DNA of 21,448 bases, taken from positions 1-21,448 of the forward strand of contig NZ_BAABDL010000010.1 in assembly GCF_039539605.1 (NCBI RefSeq), given 5' to 3'. The stretch is from Amphibacillus indicireducens (lineage in GTDB: Bacteria; Bacillota; Bacilli; Bacillales; Amphibacillaceae). The translations under genes were made by a program, and so were the position numbers. Positions 8,787-16,606 of the stretch are shown one piece after another. Under the pieces are notes generated by a model that saw only the letters and a list, made by a program, of their open reading frames with translations, ran no database searches and had not been told where the DNA came from. The first letter of the stretch is position 1. Each line of letters opens with the position of its first letter.

Positions 8787-10310
8787 TTAAAGCCCCAACT
8801 CTTTCAAATACTTCTCCATCTGACTTTCTACTTCTTTCAATTCTGCTTGAATATCTTTTATGTTTGTCGCTACTTGTTCCATATCAACCGGATCTTCTTC
8901 CTCAAATGTGTCTACATAGCGCGGAATGTTTAGGTTAAAGTCATTCTCCTCGATTTCTTTAAATGTTGCGACATAAGAAAATTTATCGATTGTTTCATAG
9001 TTGTTATATGTTTCAACAATTCGATCAACATCTTCTTTGCGTAAGAAGTTTTGATTGGAACCTTTTTCAAAATACTCTTCAGCTGAAGCATCGATGAATA
9101 ACACATCTTTTTGTGTACGTCCCTTTTTAAACACTAAAACAGTTGCTGGAATACCTACTCCATAAAATAGTGCTTCTGGTACCCCGATGACTGCATGTAA
9201 GTAATTTAACTTAATAAACTGTTCTCGAATTTGCTTCTCTGCTGCTCCCCTAAATAAAACACCATGAGGTAAAATGGTAACCATTGTTCCACCCTCAGCA
9301 AGTGATGCTAACATATGCTGAACAAATGCCATATCTCCACGACTTGCAGGAGCTATTCCCCAGTCAAAACGACGATATGGATCAAGCTCTGGTGACATGC
9401 GGAAGCGATCTTCACCTTCGCCAGCAAAACCTTCTGCCCATTTCGCCAATGAAAATGGCGGATTCGCAACAATTCGTTGGAATTTCATTAAGTTCCCCTG
9501 ATCATCTAAATGAAGAGGGTTTGCAATAGTATCTCCCCATCCGATATTCGCGTCATCAATATTGTTTAAAAACATATTCATTTTCGCGAGAGAATGGGTT
9601 TGCCCATTTCGTTCCTGGCCATATATTGCAACTTTACGATCCTTTACTTTATCAACAACACGGATTAATAACGAACCTGAACCACACGTCGGGTCATAAA
9701 TTCGGTCGTTCTCTTCTGGTTCTACAAGTTGTGCTAATAGTTCAGATAACATAGGGGGAGTAAAAAATTCTCCGCCTTTTTTACCTGCATCAGAAGCAAA
9801 CTGCTCAATCATATACTGATAAGCATTTCCAATAATATCTTCATCTTCAATCATAGATGGGCGAAGGTCGAGACGATTGAAGTCTTCCAAAACGTTTCTT
9901 AGAATAGTGTTTCGCTCTCGTGTTGAACCTAAAACAGCTTCACTATTAAAATCAATATTACGAAATACCCCGCGTAATTTTGTTGCGTTCGTGTCTTCAA
10001 TATTACCTAGTGCTTTATTGATAATCACACCGATTTCTGGATTAGTTCGCTCACTATATAAATAATCAAACGTTGATTGTTCATCTAACACGAATCGCTC
10101 ACGATTCATTGCTCTCTGAATTCGTTCATCATTCCCATCATATTTTTCCTGGTAAACTTCTAATCTCTCTTTATGTACGTCACTCATATATTTCACGAAT
10201 AACATGACAAGGATGTAATCTTTATATGTGCTCGAATCAATTTTCCCTCTAAATGTATCAGCAGCACTCCAAAGAACTCGATTAATCGTATCTTGTGTAG
10301 TCTTTCCCAT
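8787..10310 (-). CDS. hsdM: Type I restriction enzyme, HsdM (N6-adenine methyltransferase)
   Basis: HsdM transfers a methyl group from S-adenosylmethionine to adenine in the site chosen by HsdS. It is 507 residues long, normal for the family. The helical N-terminal HsdM domain covers about residues 1-140. The GEFFTPP phrase is at 180-186, the SAM-binding motif I DPTCGSG at 206-212, and the catalytic NPPF motif at 283-286, so it should be active. The ATG overlaps the TAA of the preceding half-HsdS gene (TAATG). A GGGATTATTA stretch precedes the start but translational coupling is probably the main signal. It is unusual in being separated from its main hsdS by three accessory genes. Confidence 0.97.
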   Translation of the reverse strand: MGKTTQDTINRVLWSAADTFRGKIDSSTYKDYILVMLFVKYMSDVHKERLEVYQEKYDGNDERIQRAMNRERFVLDEQSTFDYLYSERTNPEIGVIINKALGNIEDTNATKLRGVFRNIDFNSEAVLGSTRERNTILRNVLEDFNRLDLRPSMIEDEDIIGNAYQYMIEQFASDAGKKGGEFFTPPMLSELLAQLVEPEENDRIYDPTCGSGSLLIRVVDKVKDRKVAIYGQERNGQTHSLAKMNMFLNNIDDANIGWGDTIANPLHLDDQGNLMKFQRIVANPPFSLAKWAEGFAGEGEDRFRMSPELDPYRRFDWGIAPASRGDMAFVQHMLASLAEGGTMVTILPHGVLFRGAAEKQIREQFIKLNYLHAVIGVPEALFYGVGIPATVLVFKKGRTQKDVLFIDASAEEYFEKGSNQNFLRKEDVDRIVETYNNYETIDKFSYVATFKEIEENDFNLNIPRYVDTFEEEDPVDMEQVATNIKDIQAELKEVESQMEKYLKELGL

Positions 10311-10900
10311 TAATAATCCCTCATCTTCTCTTTAATAATTTCACTTGTGATCACTTGATAGTATTGATCTTTCTGTTCAATAAGATCATTCAGTAATCGA
10401 CGCTCTCTTAAATATAGCTTGTGTAATTGAGTAATGTTTTCTTGATCTGTTAATGATAACTTTGGTATTTGAAGCCTGCGAATGATTTTCTGATTAATGT
10501 TTGGAGTAAGTGTTCCAGATTGTGATCGGAAAAACTCTCGCCTCACATTACTCGTATTTAAGTACCAACTAACATACTCTGGTAAATATCCCGTGTGTGT
10601 AATTTCAATTGATACAAAATAAGATGGAATCAAAACGCCAGCTTGATGTTCTTGAATACAAACAGACGTAAACGGTTCATTTAACCGTAGAAGAATTTCC
10701 CCTACTTGCGTAAAATAATGATCATCTAAAATTTCATTACTAGGAAAAAGTTCAAGATCTGCCTCATTAAAATCACCATGTGCTTCAATATTGTTTAAAC
10801 TTAGTATTTTATACTTCTTTTCTAGTTCAAGCTCACTTCTCGCCCGCTTTCGTGATAAAATTAAACCAGACTCGATTTGACTAATTTCACCTAACCTCAC
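10310..10900 (-). CDS. Stand-alone half-length HsdS-like protein
   Basis: This 196-residue protein looks like one half of a Type I specificity subunit: a single target-recognition-like domain (about residues 1-150, beginning RLGEISQIESG) followed by one conserved-helix segment (LSLTDQENITQLHKLYLRERRLLNDLIEQKDQYY, about 148-182). A GTG start at 10900 has AGGTGG about seven bases upstream. It is the first gene after the promoter and shares a base with hsdM (TAATG). It does not look like a broken hsdS: both ends are clean and it carries no remnant of a second half downstream. It might dimerise to give an alternative palindromic specificity, compete with the full HsdS, or act as a methylase chaperone; the sequence does not decide. 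Confidence 0.8.
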   Translation of the reverse strand: MRLGEISQIESGLILSRKRARSELELEKKYKILSLNNIEAHGDFNEADLELFPSNEILDDHYFTQVGEILLRLNEPFTSVCIQEHQAGVLIPSYFVSIEITHTGYLPEYVSWYLNTSNVRREFFRSQSGTLTPNINQKIIRRLQIPKLSLTDQENITQLHKLYLRERRLLNDLIEQKDQYYQVITSEIIKEKMRDY

Positions 10901-10937
10901 GTAACACCACCTACCTGCTTTTTAAGTTTAAAAATCA

Positions 10938-11017
10938 CATTTAACATTTGAATACCATTATACATACCACGAAATTATTGTCAAGTTTATATTTTGTTAA
11001 ATTAAGCATTTAACAAA
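10938..11017 (-). promoter_or_regulatory. Operator-like repeats flanking the restriction operon promoter
   Basis: A perfect inverted repeat with ten-base arms and a five-base spacer (core arms TTGTTAAAT and ATTTAACAA, 10993-11017) lies just upstream of the -35 box. The half-site TGTTAAATG occurs again in direct orientation at 10938-10946, just downstream of the -10 box and near the expected transcription start. Paired sites around a promoter suggest a repressor, possibly with DNA looping. No regulator gene stands next to it, so a DNA-binding operon member such as RhuM, DinD or the half-HsdS is a candidate by inference. Confidence 0.5.
10957..10984 (-). promoter_or_regulatory. Near-consensus sigma-A promoter of the restriction operon
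   Basis: On the minus strand the -35 box is a perfect TTGACA (10979-10984) and the -10 box a perfect TATAAT (10957-10962), 16 bases apart. Transcription would start near 10950, about 50 bases before the half-hsdS start. It is the strongest promoter visible in the window and probably drives all eight genes down to the terminator at 832. Confidence 0.85.
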
Positions 11018-11055
11018 TAAGTGCGATGTGTTTTTTATATAACTCGCTAAACACA

Positions 11056-11116
11056 GGTTACCAATTATTTGGTGAAAAGTAACCTAGCATAGAAAATAAC
11101 TATTCTATGCTAGGTT
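11056..11116. terminator. Perfect 14-bp hairpin with an overlapping alternative stem
   Basis: Positions 11081-11094 and 11103-11116 are perfect complements (AACCTAGCATAGAA) around an eight-base loop. A short interrupted T run follows on the plus strand. A second stem, GGTTAC (11056-11061) with GTAACC (11079-11084), uses the first bases of the same hairpin, so the two cannot form together. No gene feeds into it on the plus strand. It may simply be a transcription barrier upstream of the restriction operon. Confidence 0.45.
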
Positions 11117-11210
11117 TGTGAGTTTTTGGGTTTAAATCAATGTTTTCGAAACATAAATATTAAGTTTTTCAGTTTGTTTTTTGATGATTCTTTATATTAA
11201 ACTACGTGAC

Positions 11211-11324
11211 TTAGCGTGGATCTAGTTGGCTTAAAAGTATACTGGCCTGCCATAAAAGGTGATCATGCCGTCTCTCCGCGTAAAGTCCTGCAGTGAATGT
11301 ACGCTGAAATGAATCATGTGGCAT
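11211..11324 (-). repeat. Possible extragenic repeat element with a 37-codon open frame
   Basis: This block is richer in G and C than its surroundings and contains CTGCAG, GCGTA/TACGC inverted arms and a CATGCCG...GGCAT pairing. A minus-strand open frame of 37 codons starting MPHDSFQRTF runs through it, but it has no ribosome site. Its coding look may be accidental and I believe such translated blocks come from dispersed intergenic repeats in Bacillaceae. That last point is recollection only. Confidence 0.3.
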
Positions 11325-11540
11325 AAGTATATAAGTAATGAGTATTTAACAAATCTATATTAATAGCGAAAATAAACTTTTGGTAAAAAACAATAGGAAA
11401 TCCCTGATATAAAAGGATTTCCCTAATTCAACGCTTTATTATCACTCGTTAAGAACAAAATAATATTCTTCTGAAATGGCGGTTCTTACAAGGATTTATT
11501 TTGTTTATACAATTCTCTTTTCAGTAATACCACACACTCC

Positions 11541-11670
11541 ACATGGGACGAGTTACCAAGCTTGATGTCTAGGTTTTTTTTAGGTGAGTACGTCTGCGGG
11601 AACATGTCGACTAAAGATGTACGTTCGTGGGAATAGTCAATAAATTTTGTTATATGCCAAGGCTTAAAGT
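11541..11670. repeat. Degenerate copies of the TGGGACGAGT extragenic repeat
   Basis: TGGGACGAGTTA at 11544-11555 matches the repeat unit at 21350 and 21378. Two weaker relatives follow, 11589-11615 and 11620-11644, which also resemble each other (TACGT, GGGAA, GTC, TAAA in order). CCAAGGCTTAA at 11657-11667 matches CCAAGGCTTGA at about 21404. The shared words in the same order suggest a decayed copy of the right-end element. Confidence 0.4.
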
Positions 11671-11709
11671 CATCTTGTTCATCCTATTACGATCTTCAAC
11701 AAGAAAACC

Positions 11710-12174
11710 TTATACTCTTTTATCAAATCCTGGACTTGAAAAATATTCATCAAAAATATTTGGATCAAATGGTTCTCCATGTTTCCAAATTGGATTGTTT
11801 TCCCTCACAATATCGACTAACTTTTGCGCCTCTGCTGTCTTTATTTGCGTTAATGTCCACATAGTTGATGCCCGTTCATCTACAGGTAAAGTCTGCGCAT
11901 GTTTTTTTATGAGTTCATTAAATGATTCACTTTTTTCGTTTACCATACCAAATCCATTTATAAAATTCTTTCTTGTCTGCTCGATAACCTTTTCTTTTAT
12001 ATCATCTGAAACTTCAACTATCTTTTTCCAGTCGCTCCGTCCAGTAATATCCATTCCCGGTTCAATGAACTTACTCGGATCAAAAGTTTCCTGTTGATTT
12101 TGTAGATTAGATATTTTATCTGCTTGTTGCATTGTCTTAATCCACATAGATAAGTATTGACCACCAATACGCAT
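11710..12174 (-). CDS. Protein of unknown function
   Basis: I do not recognise this 154-residue protein. It is soluble-looking and mostly helical, with charged residues, no signal peptide, no membrane segment and no cysteines. It opens MRIGGQYLSMWIKTMQQADKI, and aromatic-proline phrases such as GEPFDPNIFDEYFSSPGFD occupy the C-terminus. The ATG has AAGGGAG about ten bases upstream, a credible ribosome site. It lies 63 bases after the broken P-domain gene on the same strand and could share its transcript. No clear terminator follows; only a weak CTTGTT/AACAAG pairing is seen at 11674-11703. A cargo gene of the mobile region is the likeliest status. Confidence 0.6.
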   Translation of the reverse strand: MRIGGQYLSMWIKTMQQADKISNLQNQQETFDPSKFIEPGMDITGRSDWKKIVEVSDDIKEKVIEQTRKNFINGFGMVNEKSESFNELIKKHAQTLPVDERASTMWTLTQIKTAEAQKLVDIVRENNPIWKHGEPFDPNIFDEYFSSPGFDKRV

Positions 12175-12237
12175 ATTAATCAGACTCCCTTTTATTTATG
12201 ATTTTCTTATTCATAACTAATGCTCTATCATTATTTG

Positions 12238-12642
12238 TTAATACGTATAATCTACTGTCATTCGTGCGGTTGCAGTTGAAACCGTTCTAGTTGTAACAAT
12301 ATATACTTGCCAAGTACCATAAGGATCTAATCCATTAAATTCAGTAAACGATAGTGAGGTACTACCTACCAAGCGCGAGGCCGAATAACCACTTGGGTGT
12401 TTAACGTAAAGATAAAACGAATCACTTCCAGAACTAACATTAACATTCACTTTAACACTTGATACTGATGCATTCCCTGGAATTGATCCCGATGAAATGT
12501 TCCTTGAAGCAGATGGATTTCCAAACAGTGAGTTCATTGTGCCTGTACTACCAGTAAAATAATTTGACGCAGTATCCACTGGTTATGCCATTGTTAGACA
12601 AATCACAAAAGACATTATAATGATAGACATTTTCTTTTTCAT
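12238..12642 (-). pseudogene. Secreted P-domain-like protein with stop codon in its signal peptide
   Basis: The ATG at 12642 begins a textbook signal peptide (MKKKMSIIIMSFVICLTMA) that runs straight into an in-frame TAA at 12583-12585. The same frame then continues with PVDTASNYF and 113 further residues to the stop at 12238. The mature part resembles a P/Homo B jelly-roll domain: SIPGNASVSSVKVNVNV, FYLYVKHPSG and GLDPYGTWQVYIV, Ser/Thr-rich and without cysteine. A single CAA (or other sense codon) to TAA change would explain it. A GTG immediately inside the stop could restart translation, but the product would lack an export signal. The start has a GAGAGAAG-like ribosome site. Intact homologues should be small secreted or surface proteins. 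The P-domain call is by strand pattern, not by search. Confidence 0.7.
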
Positions 12643-12721
12643 CTTGAATAATTCTTCTCTCGTTTAAGTTTATTTACTATATATATCGGTCACTGCATGC
12701 ATTTCTTTAGTTTCACAATAT

Positions 12722-12770
12722 AAAAACGACCTATACAATTATCACTATGTCGATTGTATAAGTCGTTTTT
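12722..12770 (-). terminator. Terminator of the recombinase operon
   Basis: Arms 12722-12739 and 12753-12770 pair over 18 bases with one G-U pair on the minus strand (AAAAACGAC at one end, GTCGTTTTT at the other) around a 13-base loop, ending in five Ts. It lies 11 bases after the stop of the last recombinase gene. Read on the plus strand it also ends in Ts, so it may work both ways. Confidence 0.9.
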
Positions 12771-12781
12771 TGAATGAAATA

Positions 12782-14347
12782 TTATATTTCAACTTCAACA
12801 GCCATTTCAGACTTAAATTCTATCTCCAACTTTTCAGGATGAACAGTAATCTTTTCAATCATTCGCCTCATTAGTTGTTCATCATACGTTTCTAATTCAC
12901 ATGTTTGCTTTTTTAATAATTCTGCAATTTCATTCAATCGTTCTCTTCCATTATCCTGTTCCGCAATCTCTAGTTGAAGTTGTTGTTTCTCTTCCCTTCG
13001 TTTGTAAATATTATCGACAACGTCATTAGAATCTTTGTTTGAATTCGCTAGGTCGATTAAAGAATGCTGCAACGTTTCTAGTTCTTTTTCAACTTTCATC
13101 AGTTTATCGTGTAAGTGACTTGATAATGTTTGGGCAATATTTTGTTCTAAGACTTTGAGGAAATTGCTCCGATTTTTAAACAGTTCATTGATCGCTTGGA
13201 TAACGGCTTGTTTTAAATCATCTTCTCTAACTGTTCGCGCATCACAAAATACTCCTGTATTTTCAAGTCTGCTGACGCATCGCCAAACGATTGACCTCTT
13301 CCCTCGGTTATTCCAATGGACTCTTCTAAATATCTCCCCACAGTTTTCACAAAATACAATTTGAGCCAAACTGTGGTTGCTACTGTAATTTCGTCTTTGT
13401 CCATTTTTGCTAATATGAGCGATTTTTCGTTTTTTCAATTCTTCTTGCACGAGTATGAAGAGATGTTTTGGTATGATGGCTTCGTGGTTATTTTCCACAT
13501 AGTATTGCGGAACAACACCATCGTTGTTCACTCGCTTTTTCGATAAAAAATCAACGGTATATGTTTTTTGAAGAAGTGCATCTCCCATATATTTTTCATT
13601 CGTTAATATTTTATGAAGTGAACTGCTGTACCATTTTTTTCTTCCTGCACCCGTCAATATACCGTCCGCTTCAAGTCCTTTTGCGATTTTATTTAAGCTA
13701 GACCCTTCCAAGTATTCTCGGTAAATACGCTTGATGATTTCTGCCTCTTCTGGCACAATGACTAAGCGTTTATTTTCATCTTTTGTATAGCCAAGGAATC
13801 GATTATGGTTTACTTGCACTTCACCTTGTTGATATCGATATTGAATACCAAGTTTTACGTTTCGACTTAATGACTGACTCTCTTGCTGAGCAAGTGATGC
13901 CATAATGGTAAGCATCACTTCCCCTTTCGCATCCATTGAATTGATATTTTCTTTTTCAAAGAATACGGGTATATCTCGTTCTTTCAGCTTTCTTATATAT
14001 TTCAAGCAATCTAACGTGTTCCTTGCAAATCGGCTGATGGACTTTGTAATGATCAGATCGATTTTTCCATCCATACAATCAGCTATCATTTTATTGAACT
14101 GTTCCCGCATTTTCGTGTTCGTTCCTGTAATGCCATCGTCTGCATAAACCCCTGCAAGTTTCCACTCGGGATTAGCTTGAATGTATGACGTGTAATGTTC
14201 GATTTGCACTTCATAACTCGTTGCCTGTTCATCACTGTCAGTTGATACTCGGCAATAAGCAGCTACCCTTAATTTTTGCTTATCACTTACTTCCCTCGTT
14301 CTTCTTGGTCTCTCAGGAATAACTGTAACATTTCTTGAACTTTCCAT
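12782..14347 (-). CDS. Large serine recombinase (second copy)
   Basis: This 521-residue site-specific DNA recombinase breaks and rejoins DNA through a phosphoserine link. The resolvase-type catalytic domain (about 26-165) has the nucleophile Ser35 in YCRVST and the conserved SRFARN at 105-110. A Recombinase domain follows (about 185-300, GYTKDENKRLVIVPEEAEIIKRIY and the ILTNEKYMGD phrase), then a zinc ribbon with Cys333, 336, 357 and 368, and a coiled-coil region (about 385-490). All parts needed for activity are present. It starts three bases after the stop of the small recombinase-like gene. It is about the same length as the other large recombinase but clearly divergent, so the two are not a recent duplication. 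They may act as a pair on asymmetric sites. Confidence 0.93.
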   Translation of the reverse strand: MESSRNVTVIPERPRRTREVSDKQKLRVAAYCRVSTDSDEQATSYEVQIEHYTSYIQANPEWKLAGVYADDGITGTNTKMREQFNKMIADCMDGKIDLIITKSISRFARNTLDCLKYIRKLKERDIPVFFEKENINSMDAKGEVMLTIMASLAQQESQSLSRNVKLGIQYRYQQGEVQVNHNRFLGYTKDENKRLVIVPEEAEIIKRIYREYLEGSSLNKIAKGLEADGILTGAGRKKWYSSSLHKILTNEKYMGDALLQKTYTVDFLSKKRVNNDGVVPQYYVENNHEAIIPKHLFILVQEELKKRKIAHISKNGQRRNYSSNHSLAQIVFCENCGEIFRRVHWNNRGKRSIVWRCVSRLENTGVFCDARTVREDDLKQAVIQAINELFKNRSNFLKVLEQNIAQTLSSHLHDKLMKVEKELETLQHSLIDLANSNKDSNDVVDNIYKRREEKQQLQLEIAEQDNGRERLNEIAELLKKQTCELETYDEQLMRRMIEKITVHPEKLEIEFKSEMAVEVEI

Positions 14348-14350
14348 ACT

Positions 14351-14764
14351 CTAAGTCACCACACTTTCTATTAAACTGTAAACATATTCTGCTTGTTTAT
14401 ATGGGTTGTCATGTTTGATATCGATAGTTGGTATAGTGAATGTGGGAATTTCAAACGGGGTTTCTTCTTGTTTTTTATTTAGTCTACCTAATTTTTTTGC
14501 CCGTTTATATCTTTCTATCTTCACTTTTTCAAATAATTCTTTTGATATTAAGATAGGAAAAATATCCGTTCCTAAGTATCTTTCATCCGTTAATATTCGG
14601 GTAATACCGCCATGATTTCTCTTTATTCCCGCTTCCTTAGCGGCATTTGCTAATGACAATCCTGATAAATACGCTTGAAAAAGATGCTGCAGTTGTTTCA
14701 GCTCTTCTTTATTTATGACTACTTTACCGTTTTCAATTTGATAGCCAAATGGTGTATGTGCCAT
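14351..14764 (-). CDS. Small recombinase-domain protein without catalytic domain
   Basis: This short protein (137 residues from the ATG at 14764; a GTG at 14767 is also possible) matches only the DNA-binding Recombinase domain of large serine recombinases: HTPFGYQIENGKVVINKEE near the start and ITRILTDERYLGT at about 55-67. It has no resolvase domain, no catalytic Ser and no zinc ribbon. The frame is tidy, with a TGATG overlap at its start and a three-base gap to the next gene, so it looks like a maintained operon member and not debris. It could act as an accessory DNA-binding or directionality subunit for the flanking recombinases; this is inference. Confidence 0.8.
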   Translation of the reverse strand: MAHTPFGYQIENGKVVINKEELKQLQHLFQAYLSGLSLANAAKEAGIKRNHGGITRILTDERYLGTDIFPILISKELFEKVKIERYKRAKKLGRLNKKQEETPFEIPTFTIPTIDIKHDNPYKQAEYVYSLIESVVT

Positions 14765-16326
14765 CACCTATTCACCTCTTCCTTTAGCAACAAGCCACTT
14801 TTTAATAAAAAACCTATTTTTGTTGACGAGTCTATATAAACCTTTTCAATATATTCGTTAAATATCGTCTCTTCAAATGATGCAACTTCCTGCTGTTTAT
14901 CGGTGAAACTCATCAGTCTTTTCAGTTCGTAGACTTGTTCTTCTTCGTTGCGAATAAGTCGTAGCAACCGTTCTTTATTCTCCAACAACTCATTAATTTG
15001 GTTGTCCATCTTCGCCCGTTGTTCTTCATACAATTTCTGTTCTAAAAACTTATCATCCATTAGCTTTTTCAACATTTGACTCTTTGCATAGCACTCGGTC
15101 AATTGCAGTTCAATATTATCGAGTTGCTCTTCTATATCCTGTTTAAAGCCATTTTTCATTGTTTCAAATAGCGGATGCAGTATTTCTTTACGAGCAAATA
15201 TAAGTTTATTCATCATCGTAATAAAGGCTTGATGAATTCGTTCTTCTCTTATAAAAAGCATGGAGCATCTATCTTTATTTTTGATATGTGTTGAACAGCA
15301 CCAGGCGATATATTTTTTATGGGTTGAAGTATGAATTCTTCTTTTAAATGTATCGCCACATTCCGCACATTTAATCTTTCCTGAAAAAGGATAGCGATTT
15401 AAATATTTTCTACTTCCGACTGCTACATTCTTCTGACTTGCTTGGTATTCGAGCATCTGATTAGCCGCTTCAAAATCAGTATGTGTGATGATTGCTTCAT
15501 GATGATTTTCAATTAAGTATTGATCCAGTTCACCTTGATTTACTTTTCGATTGAAATGCTTATCGGTAAAAGTTTTTTGAAGTAGCACATCTCCCGTGTA
15601 TTTTTCGTTCTTTACTATTCCACGTATCGTAGTGCCTGTCCAATTACCATTTCGTTTTGTTGGAACTCTTTCTTCGTTTAGCTGCCTAGCAATGCGTTCA
15701 GTTCCCACTCCTTCAAGTACACTATTGAATATTCGCTTGACGACCTGTGCTTGATCTTCATTTACAACAACCTGTTCATCGATATAATCGTAACCGTAAG
15801 GCGGATACGATAATTTGTACGTTCCACGTTTGAATCGTTGCCTAATCGACCACTTACTGTTTTCTGAAAGCGACACTGATTCATTTTCTGCAAGGCTACT
15901 TAAGATTGAAAGCATAAGTTCACTTTCCATTGAGCTTGTATTGATATTTTCCTTTTCAAAATAAATCTGCACACCTAAGTCCATTAATTTTCTGACTAAC
16001 TCCAAGCAGTCAATTGTGTTTCTCGCAAATCTACTAATGGATTTAGTTAAAATGAAATCAATCCTTCCTTTTTCACAGTCGGATATTAAGCGAAGCAGTT
16101 CAGGTCGTCTATCCTTTTTCGTCCCTGTGATACCTTCATCACTGTAAATATCAACGAGCCGCCATTCTTCATTTGTTTCAATCAAAGTTTTGTAGTGTCG
16201 TCTTTGTGCTTCTAAACTAATAAGTTGATCCTCATTTGATGTTGATACACGTATATAGGCAGCAACCTTTTGTTTCGGTTTTATTGCTGAAGATGTTGTC
16301 ACATCAAGCATTGTTATCTTTCTCAT
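14764..16326 (-). CDS. Large serine recombinase (first copy)
   Basis: This 520-residue large serine recombinase has the nucleophile Ser in AAYIRVST (residue 28 from the chosen start) and SISRFARN about 70 residues later. A Recombinase domain begins at YPPYGYDYIDEQVVVNEDQA, a zinc ribbon shows CAECGDTFKRR followed by CC and C, and a long coiled coil sits towards the C-terminus. I prefer the ATG at 16326, with AAGGGGG eight bases upstream, over the GTG at 16335, which lies inside the ribosome site. The gene follows the SHOCT-like gene by about 50 bases and overlaps the next gene by one base (TGATG). The operon is probably the mobilisation module for this island. Confidence 0.93.
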   Translation of the reverse strand: MRKITMLDVTTSSAIKPKQKVAAYIRVSTSNEDQLISLEAQRRHYKTLIETNEEWRLVDIYSDEGITGTKKDRRPELLRLISDCEKGRIDFILTKSISRFARNTIDCLELVRKLMDLGVQIYFEKENINTSSMESELMLSILSSLAENESVSLSENSKWSIRQRFKRGTYKLSYPPYGYDYIDEQVVVNEDQAQVVKRIFNSVLEGVGTERIARQLNEERVPTKRNGNWTGTTIRGIVKNEKYTGDVLLQKTFTDKHFNRKVNQGELDQYLIENHHEAIITHTDFEAANQMLEYQASQKNVAVGSRKYLNRYPFSGKIKCAECGDTFKRRIHTSTHKKYIAWCCSTHIKNKDRCSMLFIREERIHQAFITMMNKLIFARKEILHPLFETMKNGFKQDIEEQLDNIELQLTECYAKSQMLKKLMDDKFLEQKLYEEQRAKMDNQINELLENKERLLRLIRNEEEQVYELKRLMSFTDKQQEVASFEETIFNEYIEKVYIDSSTKIGFLLKSGLLLKEEVNR

Positions 16327-16378
16327 CAACTCCACCCCCTTCTTGTACGTGATACATTACCGTTATAACACTGTTATA

Positions 16379-16606
16379 TCAAGGTTTATCGCACATTAAC
16401 GGACCTAATAAAGGATTGAATTTTTGACGATTTAATTTGCTTATTTGATTGAATTCTTCTTGAGAAATGAGTCTTTCTTCACGAAGTTTTATAAGCATTT
16501 TTTCAGCAAGATGAAAATTAAGTTCATTTTGAAGTTGTTCCTTGGTTTGTTTTGATGGTGTATGGTTTGGTGTTTGATGATTAGGTGAGAGTTGTGTCAT
16601 TCGCAT
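16379..16606 (-). CDS. Small SHOCT-like protein of recombinase operons
   Basis: This 75-residue protein has a SHOCT-like helical core (EQLQNELNFHLAEKMLIKLR, then EERLISQEEFNQI) and the C-terminal phrase KFNPLLGPLM. I recognise this shape from short proteins encoded next to paired large serine recombinases in Firmicutes, usually labelled SHOCT domain proteins. It is the first gene of the operon, has AGGAGG eight bases before the ATG, and starts inside an inverted repeat. A role as recombination cofactor or directionality factor is suggested by context only. The N-terminal 20 residues are polar, rich in Pro, Thr and Gln, and look unstructured. Confidence 0.8.
   Translation of the reverse strand: MRMTQLSPNHQTPNHTPSKQTKEQLQNELNFHLAEKMLIKLREERLISQEEFNQISKLNRQKFNPLLGPLMCDKP

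Larger units (their letters stand above)
11117..11709. other. Non-coding gap between restriction operon and accessory genes
   Basis: I find no convincing gene in either strand here. The stretch holds a GC-richer repeat-like block at 11211-11324, a weak hairpin with AGGAAATCC-type arms at 11394-11424, and a degenerate repeat block at 11541-11670, each described separately. The remainder is AT-rich and full of stops. Confidence 0.6.

Noticed and set aside
11627..12097. Plus-strand 156-codon frame opposite the unknown gene
   Set aside because: It has no ribosome site, its residues look random, and the minus-strand frame has a good start and protein-like composition.
12238..12579. P-domain protein as an intact gene starting at GTG 12579
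   Set aside because: The upstream in-frame signal peptide with its own ribosome site shows that the frame was longer and is interrupted by TAA.
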